DNA from: JBOFOR01 sp051654865
Lineage (GTDB): Bacteria > Bacillota > Clostridia > Peptostreptococcales > Peptostreptococcaceae
Assembly (NCBI GenBank): GCA_051654865.1
Contig: JBOFYV010000085.1
Span: forward strand, 1-64,000
Length of the DNA stretch: 64,000 nucleotides
Direction: 5' to 3'
Shown piece after piece: positions 40,627 through 48,671 of this stretch. Below the pieces are notes generated by a model that ran no database searches, was not told where the DNA came from, and worked only from the letters and a program-made list of their open reading frames with translations. Within the stretch, counting starts at the first letter, position 1; each line of letters starts with the position of its first letter. The position numbers and the translations under genes were made by a program.

Positions 40627-41496
40627 CTATTTTACAAATTGATTAACAAAGTTTATCATCATTGGTTTAAATATTCCGCTATAATCAACTATTTGTGCTA
40701 TTTGACGGTTGTTTGGAGTTTGGCTATTGTAGTTTGCTATTTTAAATGTTATGTAACCATTATTTTCATCAATTAAATATCCCACATCTCTTGTGTTAGA
40801 TATTTCTAAATCTCCCATATCTAAACTCATATCCTTAACAATCTCTTTATTAGCACACAATATACCTTCAGAGTATGTATTTATATCAGTTGCAAATACT
40901 ACATATTTACTACTTGACTCTTTTCCATCAGACTTTACAAATAACCTATCTGTAAGGCTGCTTTTTTCCATATCTACAGGTACTACTCTCGTATCTACTG
41001 CTTCATCCAAATTTTCTTTAACTGTAGCTACAAAGCCATTCATATCAAACTTTTCTTTTTCTATTTTTAGTATGTTTAATGTTTCTATATTTTCCTTTGG
41101 AATATAAGTAGCTACATTTTGGAATACTTCATATACATCTTTTATAATATATCCTTTTTTAAGGTAACTTAACTTTAATTCATATTCTTCATCAAACTCA
41201 TTCATTAACTTTGTTAACACTTCTTTAGTTGATTCATCTTTTATTGATGTAACAAAAGGTATAATTTTGCTTGGTTTCATTAAAAACATTTCTAAAGGTT
41301 TCATAGTTGTATTAGCTTCTTGTATATCACTTTCCTCAAATGCTACTTCTATTCCATCCTCTAAAAATGCTACTTCTACTTCCATCTCATATTCGTCTCT
41401 ATCCATTACATTTGTTCCAATAGGGTACATCACTATTAATTTACTTTTATCATATACATATCCAAATGAATAATCTATTTCTATTTGTTTTTTCAT
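40627..41496 (-). CDS. Protein of unknown function, 289 aa
   Basis: A 289-residue soluble protein without signal peptide or membrane helix, acidic in its first half (EMEVEVAFLEDGIEVAFEESD) and with YVVFATDINTYSEGILCANK and ANYNSQTPNNRQIAQIVDYS toward the end. I do not recognise a domain. A GGAGATAG site precedes the ATG. It is bounded by terminators on its 3' side and by an empty 170-bp gap upstream. It may be cytoplasmic; no function is proposed. Confidence 0.72.
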   Translation of the reverse strand: MKKQIEIDYSFGYVYDKSKLIVMYPIGTNVMDRDEYEMEVEVAFLEDGIEVAFEESDIQEANTTMKPLEMFLMKPSKIIPFVTSIKDESTKEVLTKLMNEFDEEYELKLSYLKKGYIIKDVYEVFQNVATYIPKENIETLNILKIEKEKFDMNGFVATVKENLDEAVDTRVVPVDMEKSSLTDRLFVKSDGKESSSKYVVFATDINTYSEGILCANKEIVKDMSLDMGDLEISNTRDVGYLIDENNGYITFKIANYNSQTPNNRQIAQIVDYSGIFKPMMINFVNQFVK

Positions 41497-41614
41497 ATTC
41501 TATCTCCTTAGTTGATTTCTGTAAATATATTATCATAGATTCTATATATTTTATAGTATATCCACTTATAAATTAAAGCCTTAGCTTATCATTAAAATTT
41601 ATTAGATACAAAAA

Positions 41615-41650
41615 CAACTTAAAGCTATATACATATATAACTTTAAGTTG
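41615..41650 (-). terminator. Intrinsic terminator after LarA homologue
   Basis: CAACTTAAAG/CTTTAAGTTG with a self-complementary AT loop, followed on the minus strand by TTTTTG. Confidence 0.8.
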
Positions 41651-41668
41651 CATAGATTCTATAATATT

Positions 41669-42955
41669 TTACATTGAAATCGGAAGCGTATTTCCTCCGT
41701 ATGGCATTAACGTTATTTTAGGTTTATCACATCTGCATAAATCATATGCCATATTAATAGCTTCATTTAAATCGTGGCATGGTATCATATTAAATCCTTT
41801 TACTAATTCATCATCTAAGGAAGATATAAGTATTACATTTCTATGAACTGATGTAAATGCAAGTTTATAAGCTATAAATCCAGGTACTGTAAAGTTTTGT
41901 TTTAGTGCAACTTCCATTTCTTCTAGTGTTTTATACTTAAACCACCCTGCAAATTCATCAGCACCTAATCCCTCTATACACTCACTTAATAATACTAATG
42001 TACTTCCTTCTTTACCTCCATATATTGCATTTTCAACAGTTTTTATTGTTTGATATAAATTTATATCCTTTGGATATCCTCCTGCTGACGCTATTATTAT
42101 ATCAGCTTCACTTTGTATAGGAACTCCATATAAGTTTCTTATTGATTTGCATCCTTCTAGCCATGCTTTTTCGAAATGCCCTCCTACAAACTTCATAAAG
42201 TTACCTTCAATATCTAATGAAACATTAAATAAAAAATCTGGATTTACAATTTTACAAACCTCATTCATATCTTCTCTTACAGGATTTCCTTCAACTAAAT
42301 TAGACCCTACATCCATATTCATACCACCAGATATACCGTCATTAAAGCATAGTCTATGATTAGCTTGAATAGTTTTCAAACCAACAACTCCTGGTAATAC
42401 TGCTTTTGCTCCTCCACCAAAACCTGCAAATAGATGAAATACAATCCCTCCTGTAAGTATAACTCTATTGGCTTCATGTACTCTTTTATTCAAATATATT
42501 GGTGTTTTTCTACTTGATTCTCCCATATAAACTAATTCATCCATATCTTCACACTCATGATTATACACATTTAGTCTCTTATATACCTCTTTACCTACTA
42601 TTGATATCATTTCATTTTCTGTACATTTTCTATGTCCACCAAGTGCTATTACAACAAACATATCATTATCTTCTATACCTAATTTAGATAAATAGTTAAC
42701 TATATGAATAAGAAATTCATTTGTCTTTATCCATAGTCTCGTAATATCACTAACAACGATCGCCACCCTTTCACCAGTGCTTATAATTTCTTTTAACGGT
42801 TTTGTTCCGACGGGGTTATCTAAAACCTTGATAACTTGTGATTTAATATCATTTATTATTTCTGTATCCTTCGGTAATAGAGTATGTATTACACTACTAT
42901 CTTCAATCTCTACTGATAGTTTTTCTTTACCATATTTAAAACTATACATCCCCAT
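41669..42955 (-). CDS. LarA family protein (nickel-dependent racemase homologue)
   Basis: A 428-residue LarA-type protein. N-terminal part: RVAIVVSDITRLWIKTNEFL and ALGGHRKCTENEMISIVGKE, where LarA has its substrate His; C-terminal part: FAGFGGGAKAVLPGVVGLKT and IIIASAGGYPKDINLYQTIK, both strongly conserved. LarA uses a nickel pincer cofactor to racemise 2-hydroxy acids, made by LarB, LarC and LarE, none of which is in the window. The substrate may be lactate or another hydroxy acid. The ATG at 42955 is 9 nt after GGGGAGA; the frame opens at a GTG 9 nt earlier that is too close to that site. Confidence 0.85.
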   Translation of the reverse strand: MGMYSFKYGKEKLSVEIEDSSVIHTLLPKDTEIINDIKSQVIKVLDNPVGTKPLKEIISTGERVAIVVSDITRLWIKTNEFLIHIVNYLSKLGIEDNDMFVVIALGGHRKCTENEMISIVGKEVYKRLNVYNHECEDMDELVYMGESSRKTPIYLNKRVHEANRVILTGGIVFHLFAGFGGGAKAVLPGVVGLKTIQANHRLCFNDGISGGMNMDVGSNLVEGNPVREDMNEVCKIVNPDFLFNVSLDIEGNFMKFVGGHFEKAWLEGCKSIRNLYGVPIQSEADIIIASAGGYPKDINLYQTIKTVENAIYGGKEGSTLVLLSECIEGLGADEFAGWFKYKTLEEMEVALKQNFTVPGFIAYKLAFTSVHRNVILISSLDDELVKGFNMIPCHDLNEAINMAYDLCRCDKPKITLMPYGGNTLPISM

Positions 42956-43060
42956 AATCTCCACTCTCCCCTTTAAGTTTTATTAAAATTATAACACTGT
43001 TATTATTTAATCTCTATTTATTTTTTGAATTTTCAAAATATATTATTGTATAAATAAAAA

Positions 43061-43088
43061 GAAGATACAAGTTATATTATGTATCTTC
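43061..43088 (-). terminator. Terminator after YkvI-type gene
   Basis: Stem GAAGATAC/GTATCTTC with a 12-nt loop, 14 bp after the stop; AT-rich on both sides. Confidence 0.75.
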
Positions 43089-43102
43089 CTTATTTATGTA
43101 AT

Positions 43103-44170
43103 CTATTTACTTTTTATAATATTCTTCATAAATATAGAACAAATTATTATAACACCAAATACCCCTGATAATGGATAAATATAATTAACTAACATAGAAA
43201 ATGGAAGTCTTCCTCCTATAAATCCTAATACTGAACATACAAATGCTATGATTATAAATTTTTTACTCTTTTCCTCTGCAAAACTATTGCATACACTCCA
43301 TAATAAAGGAACTGCAGTTGTATATATTCCGGCAATTAACATTAAGGAGAACATAATACCTACTATCGGTCCAATTTTATCCGCCATATATAGTGTTGGA
43401 ATTTCCTTTATATATACATTTTGTATATCTGCTATTATACCTAAATTCAAACTTAATGCTGCTAGCATAAATATGATAGCACCTAATACACCACCCTTTA
43501 TACAGTTTTTACGGTTGTGCGATGTTGCACCTACACCCACTAAAAATGGTGTTGCTATAACTAGATTTAGCCCACAATATATAATTCCCGTTGACCACCA
43601 GCTATTTACTGCTTTAGTTAGATTTAACTCGCTTATTATTTCACTTGAGTTTAATAATGTATCATAGTTCCTAGATATAGTTACTATACCAACACCAATT
43701 GCAACTATTGCAATCATAGGACCTATATTCCCAAGAATATCTATTACTTTATTTATTCCTAGTAAAACAGAAACTAGTGCTAATACAACTAGTATTAATG
43801 AACCCAAGTTTCTATCTATACCATAATACTGATTCATAGATGCTCCTGCTCCAGATATCATTACAACGAAACTACAAAAGAAAAAAATAGGCATAAATAT
43901 TTTAAAAAATCCACCTATCAAATTACCACATAAATATGTAAATACATCACTACTACTTCTTAATCTTTGACTTTTTCCAATTGCTAATAGGCTTGCCCCA
44001 CAATAACTCATAATTACCATACATATAATACTAGATATTATACTTATTAGACCATGAGCTGAAAAAAACTGCATAATCTCTTGACCTGTTGCAAATCCAG
44101 ATCCTATACACACAGAAATATACGTTCCTGCAAAAGTCACAATTTCTTTTATATTACTCCCCTTTCCCAT
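43103..44170 (-). CDS. YkvI family membrane protein (putative permease)
   Basis: A 355-residue integral membrane protein with about 10 helices. The N-terminus GTYISVCIGSGFATGQEIMQFF resembles the unwound first helix of LeuT-fold transporters, followed by DVFTYLCGNLIGGFFKIFMP and WWSTGIIYCGLNLVIATPFL. The family is common in Bacilli and Clostridia and uncharacterised; amino-acid or cation transport is a guess from fold. It lies upstream of the LarA homologue, separated by a terminator, and downstream of an ACT-domain gene. Confidence 0.83.
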   Translation of the reverse strand: MGKGSNIKEIVTFAGTYISVCIGSGFATGQEIMQFFSAHGLISIISSIICMVIMSYCGASLLAIGKSQRLRSSSDVFTYLCGNLIGGFFKIFMPIFFFCSFVVMISGAGASMNQYYGIDRNLGSLILVVLALVSVLLGINKVIDILGNIGPMIAIVAIGVGIVTISRNYDTLLNSSEIISELNLTKAVNSWWSTGIIYCGLNLVIATPFLVGVGATSHNRKNCIKGGVLGAIIFMLAALSLNLGIIADIQNVYIKEIPTLYMADKIGPIVGIMFSLMLIAGIYTTAVPLLWSVCNSFAEEKSKKFIIIAFVCSVLGFIGGRLPFSMLVNYIYPLSGVFGVIIICSIFMKNIIKSK

Positions 44171-44249
44171 TTAATCACCTCTAGAATAATTAATTAACTC
44201 TAATTATTTATATGCTTGTTCAATAATTTTTAGTAATTATTGTACATAA

Positions 44250-44286
44250 AAAAAGATTTATCTAAGATAATTAGATAAATCTTTTT
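44250..44286 (-). terminator. Intrinsic terminator after ACT-domain gene
   Basis: AAAAAGATTTATCTAA/TTAGATAAATCTTTTT, a 16-bp perfect stem with a short loop and T run. Confidence 0.88.
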
Positions 44287-44292
44287 CTAACT

Positions 44293-44664
44293 CTAAACTA
44301 TTTCATATCCATTGTATTTTAGTATATTACATACATTTATAATATCTCTATTTTTTACCAAAATATAATTGTTGTAATTCGTAGATATATCGACCATATT
44401 CACTTTAGCCTCATTCAATACTTTATAAATTTTAGATACAAATCCTACTAAGTAAATATTTATTGGCTCTAAAACTTCAATTAGCCTCCAATCCTTATCA
44501 GTGCTTATCTCTATAGGTATATTTTCATCTTTGCATACTATACTTAATTCGTCTTTTATCTTTGTTATATAATAAAAACTCTTCGTGTCTACACATATTG
44601 GTGTCTTGTAATTCTCATTTAACCTGCAAACGGCAAAATCTTCTTTAAATAATTTTAATTTCAT
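44293..44664 (-). CDS. ACT domain-containing protein
   Basis: A 123-residue protein. The region about 50-120 resembles an ACT amino-acid-binding domain of the CASTOR/aspartokinase type (LIEVLEPINIYLVGFVSKIY, EAKVNMVDISTNYNNYILV). The N-terminal ~45 residues FAVCRLNENYKTPICVDTKS may be a second degenerate ACT repeat. It would bind a small ligand such as an amino acid. It is downstream of a symporter gene, with a 48-bp gap, so it may be co-transcribed with it and sense its cargo. Confidence 0.68.
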   Translation of the reverse strand: MKLKLFKEDFAVCRLNENYKTPICVDTKSFYYITKIKDELSIVCKDENIPIEISTDKDWRLIEVLEPINIYLVGFVSKIYKVLNEAKVNMVDISTNYNNYILVKNRDIINVCNILKYNGYEIV

Positions 44665-44712
44665 TATTTAACCTCCATATATTTGACACGTAAGTATAGT
44701 TTACCTATACAA

Positions 44713-45978
44713 TTACGCTATTTGTTTGTTTATTTCTTTATTATATAGCTCTAATTCTAAATCTTTTTCACTATTAGCTATTATTAACGTACAAATATTA
44801 TCCCCCATAACGTTAACTGTTGTTCTAAACATATCTATTATTCTTTCAACTCCCATTATCAATCCTATTCCCTCTAATGGAAGCCCTACAGACTGTAGTA
44901 CCATAGATAACATTATCATACCAACTCCAGGTACTCCCGCTGTACCAATTGATGCTAATGTAGCTGTTAGTACTATTGTTGCCATTGATTCTATTCCTAA
45001 TTCAATTCCATATATTTGTGCTATAAATAAAGCTGCTATCCCTTGCATTATTGCAGTTCCATCCATATTTATAGTCGCTCCCATCGGTATTGTAAATGAT
45101 CTTGTCGATTTACCTACACCTAATTCTTCCATTATTTCTAAACTCACTGGTACTGAAGCATTACTTGACGCTGTAGAGAATGTAACTGCTGCAACTTTTG
45201 TAAATTTATTTAAAAATGGTTTTATTTTTTGTTTTGTTAATAGTTTGAACAAACTACTATACACTACAGTTACATGTATTAACAATCCTAACAATACGAT
45301 TAATACATACTTCATTAAAGCAAATATAGCATCTGTTCCAACTGTTGCAAATGTCGTTGATACTAATGAAAATACCCCGTATGGTGCAAATAACATAATT
45401 ATATTTACCATCTTCATACATATTTCATTTGCACTCTCAAATATAGCTTTTACTGCTTCACCTTTTTTACCTACCATATTGATAGCCACACCAATTAATA
45501 TAGCAAAGAATATTACTTGAAGCATCTCACCATTTGCCAAAGCTTGAATTGGATTACTTGGTATTATATTTAATATTATATCTACTAATGTTTTAGATTC
45601 TCCAATCGTAACTTCTCCTGTTGCCATACTGCTCATATCAAGACCAACTCCTGGCTTTAATACTGACCCTAGTATTAATGAGATAACTATTGCAACAGCT
45701 GTTGTTCCTAAGTAGAATAACATTGTTTTTCCACCTATTCTTCCAAGTTTTTTTGTATCTCCCATAGATGCAGCTCCACATATTAATGAAACAAATACCA
45801 ATGGCACAACCATCATTTTTATAGCCGATGTAAATCCATTACCTGCTATTTTTAATATTCCCCCTAATATTAAGCTATCTTTTATGTAGCCACTCGGTAC
45901 TTCCTTTAAAGCTAAGCCAAATATAAAACCTAAAAATAATCCTATTAAAATCTTGCTAGTCAATGTAAGTTTTTTCAT
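44713..45978 (-). CDS. Dicarboxylate/amino acid:cation symporter (DAACS family)
   Basis: A 421-residue sodium- or proton-coupled glutamate/aspartate or dicarboxylate carrier with 8 helices and two re-entrant hairpins. Hairpin 1 has FSTASSNASVPVSLEIMEEL, helix 7 NMDGTAIMQG with the sodium-site NMDGT, and hairpin 2 ATLASIGTAGVPGVGMIML. Start ATG follows GGGAGAA. The cargo is unresolved, but TAGVPG and NMDGT fit the Glt/Asp type. Expression probably starts in the 292-bp gap upstream and may run into the ACT-domain gene. Confidence 0.92.
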   Translation of the reverse strand: MKKLTLTSKILIGLFLGFIFGLALKEVPSGYIKDSLILGGILKIAGNGFTSAIKMMVVPLVFVSLICGAASMGDTKKLGRIGGKTMLFYLGTTAVAIVISLILGSVLKPGVGLDMSSMATGEVTIGESKTLVDIILNIIPSNPIQALANGEMLQVIFFAILIGVAINMVGKKGEAVKAIFESANEICMKMVNIIMLFAPYGVFSLVSTTFATVGTDAIFALMKYVLIVLLGLLIHVTVVYSSLFKLLTKQKIKPFLNKFTKVAAVTFSTASSNASVPVSLEIMEELGVGKSTRSFTIPMGATINMDGTAIMQGIAALFIAQIYGIELGIESMATIVLTATLASIGTAGVPGVGMIMLSMVLQSVGLPLEGIGLIMGVERIIDMFRTTVNVMGDNICTLIIANSEKDLELELYNKEINKQIA

Positions 45979-46219
45979 TATAATTCTCCCTATTTCGAAC
46001 TTTTATTATTCTTATAAGTTAATTATACACTATTTTTTCATTATGTACATTAAAAAATAAAGTTTACATATACTCTTAGTCTAAGTTTTCTTATTTTATT
46101 AAGCATTTTTATTTTTAGCTTAATTTTATAAGTATTTTTTCCATAACAGCATCTTTATTTAATTCGTTTTATTAAAAATTCGTTAAAATCAAATCTTTTT
46201 CATATTTTTGGTATATTCT

Positions 46220-46262
46220 AAATAAAGAGTTAGATTTATTTTAATAATCTAACTCTTTATTT
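46220..46262 (-). terminator. Intrinsic terminator after ssb
   Basis: A perfect 17-bp stem AAATAAAGAGTTAGATT/AATCTAACTCTTTATTT with a 9-nt loop. Confidence 0.9.
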
Positions 46263-46270
46263 ACGTTAAT

Positions 46271-46678
46271 TTAAAATGGTAATTCAATTTTATCCATATC
46301 TTCATCTTTAGTTTTATCAAATATATTTTCTGAGCTATAATATTTATCAGTTGATGCTTCTTTTTTCTTAGAACTTAAAAATTTAATAGTGCTTGCTTTT
46401 ACTTTAGTTATATATCTACTTTCCCCCTCTTTATTTTTATATTTATCTATTCTAATTTCTCCAGTTATACCTACTAAATCACCTTTGCATAAGTATTTAT
46501 CACAATTTTCAGCTTGTTTGTTCCATATTTGTATTGGAATAAAATCAACATTATTTTCTTGATTCTTATTTTTTCTATCTACTGCTATAGTAATATCTAC
46601 AACTGGAGTTTGTAAGTCTCCAACAAACTTCAATTCAGGATCTTTAGTTAATCTTCCTACTAAATTTACATTATTCAT
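46271..46678 (-). CDS. ssb: Single-stranded DNA-binding protein
   Basis: A 135-residue SSB. The OB fold is residues 1-105 (MNNVNLVGRLTKDPELKF, DFIPIQIWNKQAENC, GDLVGITGEIRIDKY) and the short acidic tail ends DMDKIELPF, the tip that recruits repair partners. The protein is shorter than typical 150-180 residue SSBs because its linker is brief. It is monocistronic, not in the rpsF-ssb-rpsR operon, so it may be an accessory or DNA-damage SSB. A LexA-like box in its promoter supports that. Confidence 0.9.
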   Translation of the reverse strand: MNNVNLVGRLTKDPELKFVGDLQTPVVDITIAVDRKNKNQENNVDFIPIQIWNKQAENCDKYLCKGDLVGITGEIRIDKYKNKEGESRYITKVKASTIKFLSSKKKEASTDKYYSSENIFDKTKDEDMDKIELPF

Positions 46679-46704
46679 ACCATTTGTCTCCTCATTATTA
46701 ATTC

Positions 46705-46734
46705 TTTAGTTGAATTATAGACAAACATTTGTTC
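46705..46734 (-). promoter_or_regulatory. ssb promoter -10 with LexA-like box
   Basis: On the minus strand GAACAAATGTTT (46723-46734) matches the Firmicute SOS box pattern GAACN4GTTT/C, and TATAAT follows 3-4 bp downstream, so the box overlaps the spacer of the promoter. The -35 is weak. The ssb start is 45 bp beyond the box. Confidence 0.6.
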
Positions 46735-46777
46735 CTTTATACCTATATATTTATCTTATTTATATTTTTAATTATAA

Positions 46778-46809
46778 AAGGAGCTATCTATTAACATAGA
46801 TAACTCCTT
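46778..46809 (-). terminator. Terminator of the glycogen operon
   Basis: AAGGAGCTATCTA pairs with TAGATAACTCCTT (one mismatch) around a 6-nt loop, 5 bp after the amylase stop. Confidence 0.85.
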
Positions 46810-46813
46810 ACTA

Positions 46814-48670
46814 TTATTGTTCTAGATTTAATACATTAAATACTCTACAAGACTTAGGTTTTAAGGTAATATCGAAGTCATCTCCTTCTTTATCAAACCT
46901 TTCTAAGTATTTTTTAGCGCTATATTTTATGTCTATTTCCTCTAATGTATCTCCTTGCATATTTAGATTTACATTAACACTTTTTTCACTTCTATTGATT
47001 AAAACTAATATCTTATCAGTATCCGTATATCTTAAGTACGAGAATACATCATCATCATTAGTATTAATAAATTCAGTTTCTCCATATATTAGTGTCGTAT
47101 ATTTTTTCCTGTTACTTATAGCTTCTTTATAGAATTCTATCATATCTTCATCTTCATTTTTCCAAGGATACGTTCTTCTATTATCTGGATCAGAACCTCC
47201 GCAAAGACCTGCTTCATCTCCATAATAGATATATGGTATACCTTCAAATGTAGATTGAATAGCTACTGCTAATTTAACTTTCTCTATATCTTCATTTAGT
47301 TCAGTTTTTATTCTTGGAACATCATGAGAACCTATTAAATTTAAATTTGACTTAAATGATTCTTTTGGATAATTCTCTTTTATTGTCATAAACTTGTTGT
47401 TTAGTTCATTTGATGTTATTTTTTCTTGTAAGAAGTTTATTATATTTTCTCTAAATGGATATCCCATTACAGAATCAAGTTCACTTCCAAGAAGATAACT
47501 TCTTGTTTCTCCATAGCTTTTCTTATTAGATGCATCTTCCCAAACCTCACCTATTAAAACTGTATCTTTATGGTTTGTAGTTAACTCATTTTTTAGCTCT
47601 CTAATAAATTGAGTTGGTAACTCGTCTGCTACATCTAGTCTCCAACCTTTTATACCCATACTTGTCCATTTATTTATAACGCTATTTTTATCTCTTATTA
47701 TGTAATCCATATAAGTTGGTGATAATTCATTTACGTTCGGTAAATCGTCAACTCCCCACCAACATTTATAATCATTTGGATAGTTATTAAAGCTATACCA
47801 TGAACTATACTCTGAATTAGCTGATTGGTAAGCACCTATAGAATCATAATTTCCAAACTTATTGAAGTACTTACTATCTGCACCTGTATGGCTAAATACT
47901 CCATCTAGTATAATACTTATACCTCTTTGAGCCGCTTTTTCTATCAGCTCTGAAAAGATTTCTTCATCTCCAAACATAGGATCAATCTTTTCATAATCTC
48001 CAGTGTTATACTTATGATTACTACATGCTTCAAATATTGGACTTAAGTAGATTATACTCACACCCATTTTCTTTAAATAAGCTAATTTTTCTATGATTCC
48101 TTTAAGATTACCGCCATGGAAATCCCATCTAACAACATGTTCATTTTTATCCTTTATATACATTGGAGTATCAGTCCAGTTTGCATATATAAAACTATTT
48201 TCTTTTGGATTGTTTGGTTTTTTATTTCTATTACCATTATTGAATCGATCTACGAATATTTGATACATCACACCTTCTTTATACCATTCTGGTACTTTGA
48301 AGTCTTTATATACTGTAATTTGGTATTTAATTATATCTTCATATTTATATTCTACTACATTTCCATTTTCTGCATCTTTTCCATAGTATAAAGTTTTTCT
48401 TTGTCCATCGATTTCAACTTCTACTTCAAAATAATAGTAATACAATCCAACATCTTTTAATTCATTGATTTGAACACTGTAATAATTATTTTCTTCTCTA
48501 TCTAATTCAAATCTACCAATCTCATTGTCTTCTTTAAATAAAACAACTCTTAATGCTATTACATTATGTATGTCCTCTACTCTTGTTGATATACATACTT
48601 CTTGATTAACTCTTACGGCTCCAAAAGGAGCCTTATCTTTCCAAGAGTTATATTTGATTACTTTCCCCAT
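46814..48670 (-). CDS. Alpha-amylase family glycoside hydrolase (GH13, neopullulanase-like)
   Basis: A 618-residue GH13 enzyme. The N-terminal ~125 residues form a beta-sandwich, the barrel follows. Catalytic motifs: GWRLDVADELP (nucleophile Asp), LIGEVWEDA (acid/base Glu) and IGSHDVPRI (transition-state Asp). There is no signal peptide, so it acts in the cytoplasm on glycogen or maltodextrins. The start at 48670 has GGGTG upstream; the frame opens 42 nt earlier without a site and would overlap glgP. Last gene of the glycogen operon, it probably debranches or trims the limit dextrins left by the phosphorylase. Confidence 0.88.
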   Translation of the reverse strand: MGKVIKYNSWKDKAPFGAVRVNQEVCISTRVEDIHNVIALRVVLFKEDNEIGRFELDREENNYYSVQINELKDVGLYYYYFEVEVEIDGQRKTLYYGKDAENGNVVEYKYEDIIKYQITVYKDFKVPEWYKEGVMYQIFVDRFNNGNRNKKPNNPKENSFIYANWTDTPMYIKDKNEHVVRWDFHGGNLKGIIEKLAYLKKMGVSIIYLSPIFEACSNHKYNTGDYEKIDPMFGDEEIFSELIEKAAQRGISIILDGVFSHTGADSKYFNKFGNYDSIGAYQSANSEYSSWYSFNNYPNDYKCWWGVDDLPNVNELSPTYMDYIIRDKNSVINKWTSMGIKGWRLDVADELPTQFIRELKNELTTNHKDTVLIGEVWEDASNKKSYGETRSYLLGSELDSVMGYPFRENIINFLQEKITSNELNNKFMTIKENYPKESFKSNLNLIGSHDVPRIKTELNEDIEKVKLAVAIQSTFEGIPYIYYGDEAGLCGGSDPDNRRTYPWKNEDEDMIEFYKEAISNRKKYTTLIYGETEFINTNDDDVFSYLRYTDTDKILVLINRSEKSVNVNLNMQGDTLEEIDIKYSAKKYLERFDKEGDDFDITLKPKSCRVFNVLNLEQ

Positions 48671-48671
48671 C

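Noticed and set aside
44726..45520. 264-codon open frame on the plus strand antisense to the dicarboxylate symporter
   Set aside because: It mirrors the symporter codons (low-complexity Ile/Asn/Ser/Pro), lacks a ribosome site and shows no domain; the minus-strand gene explains the DNA fully.
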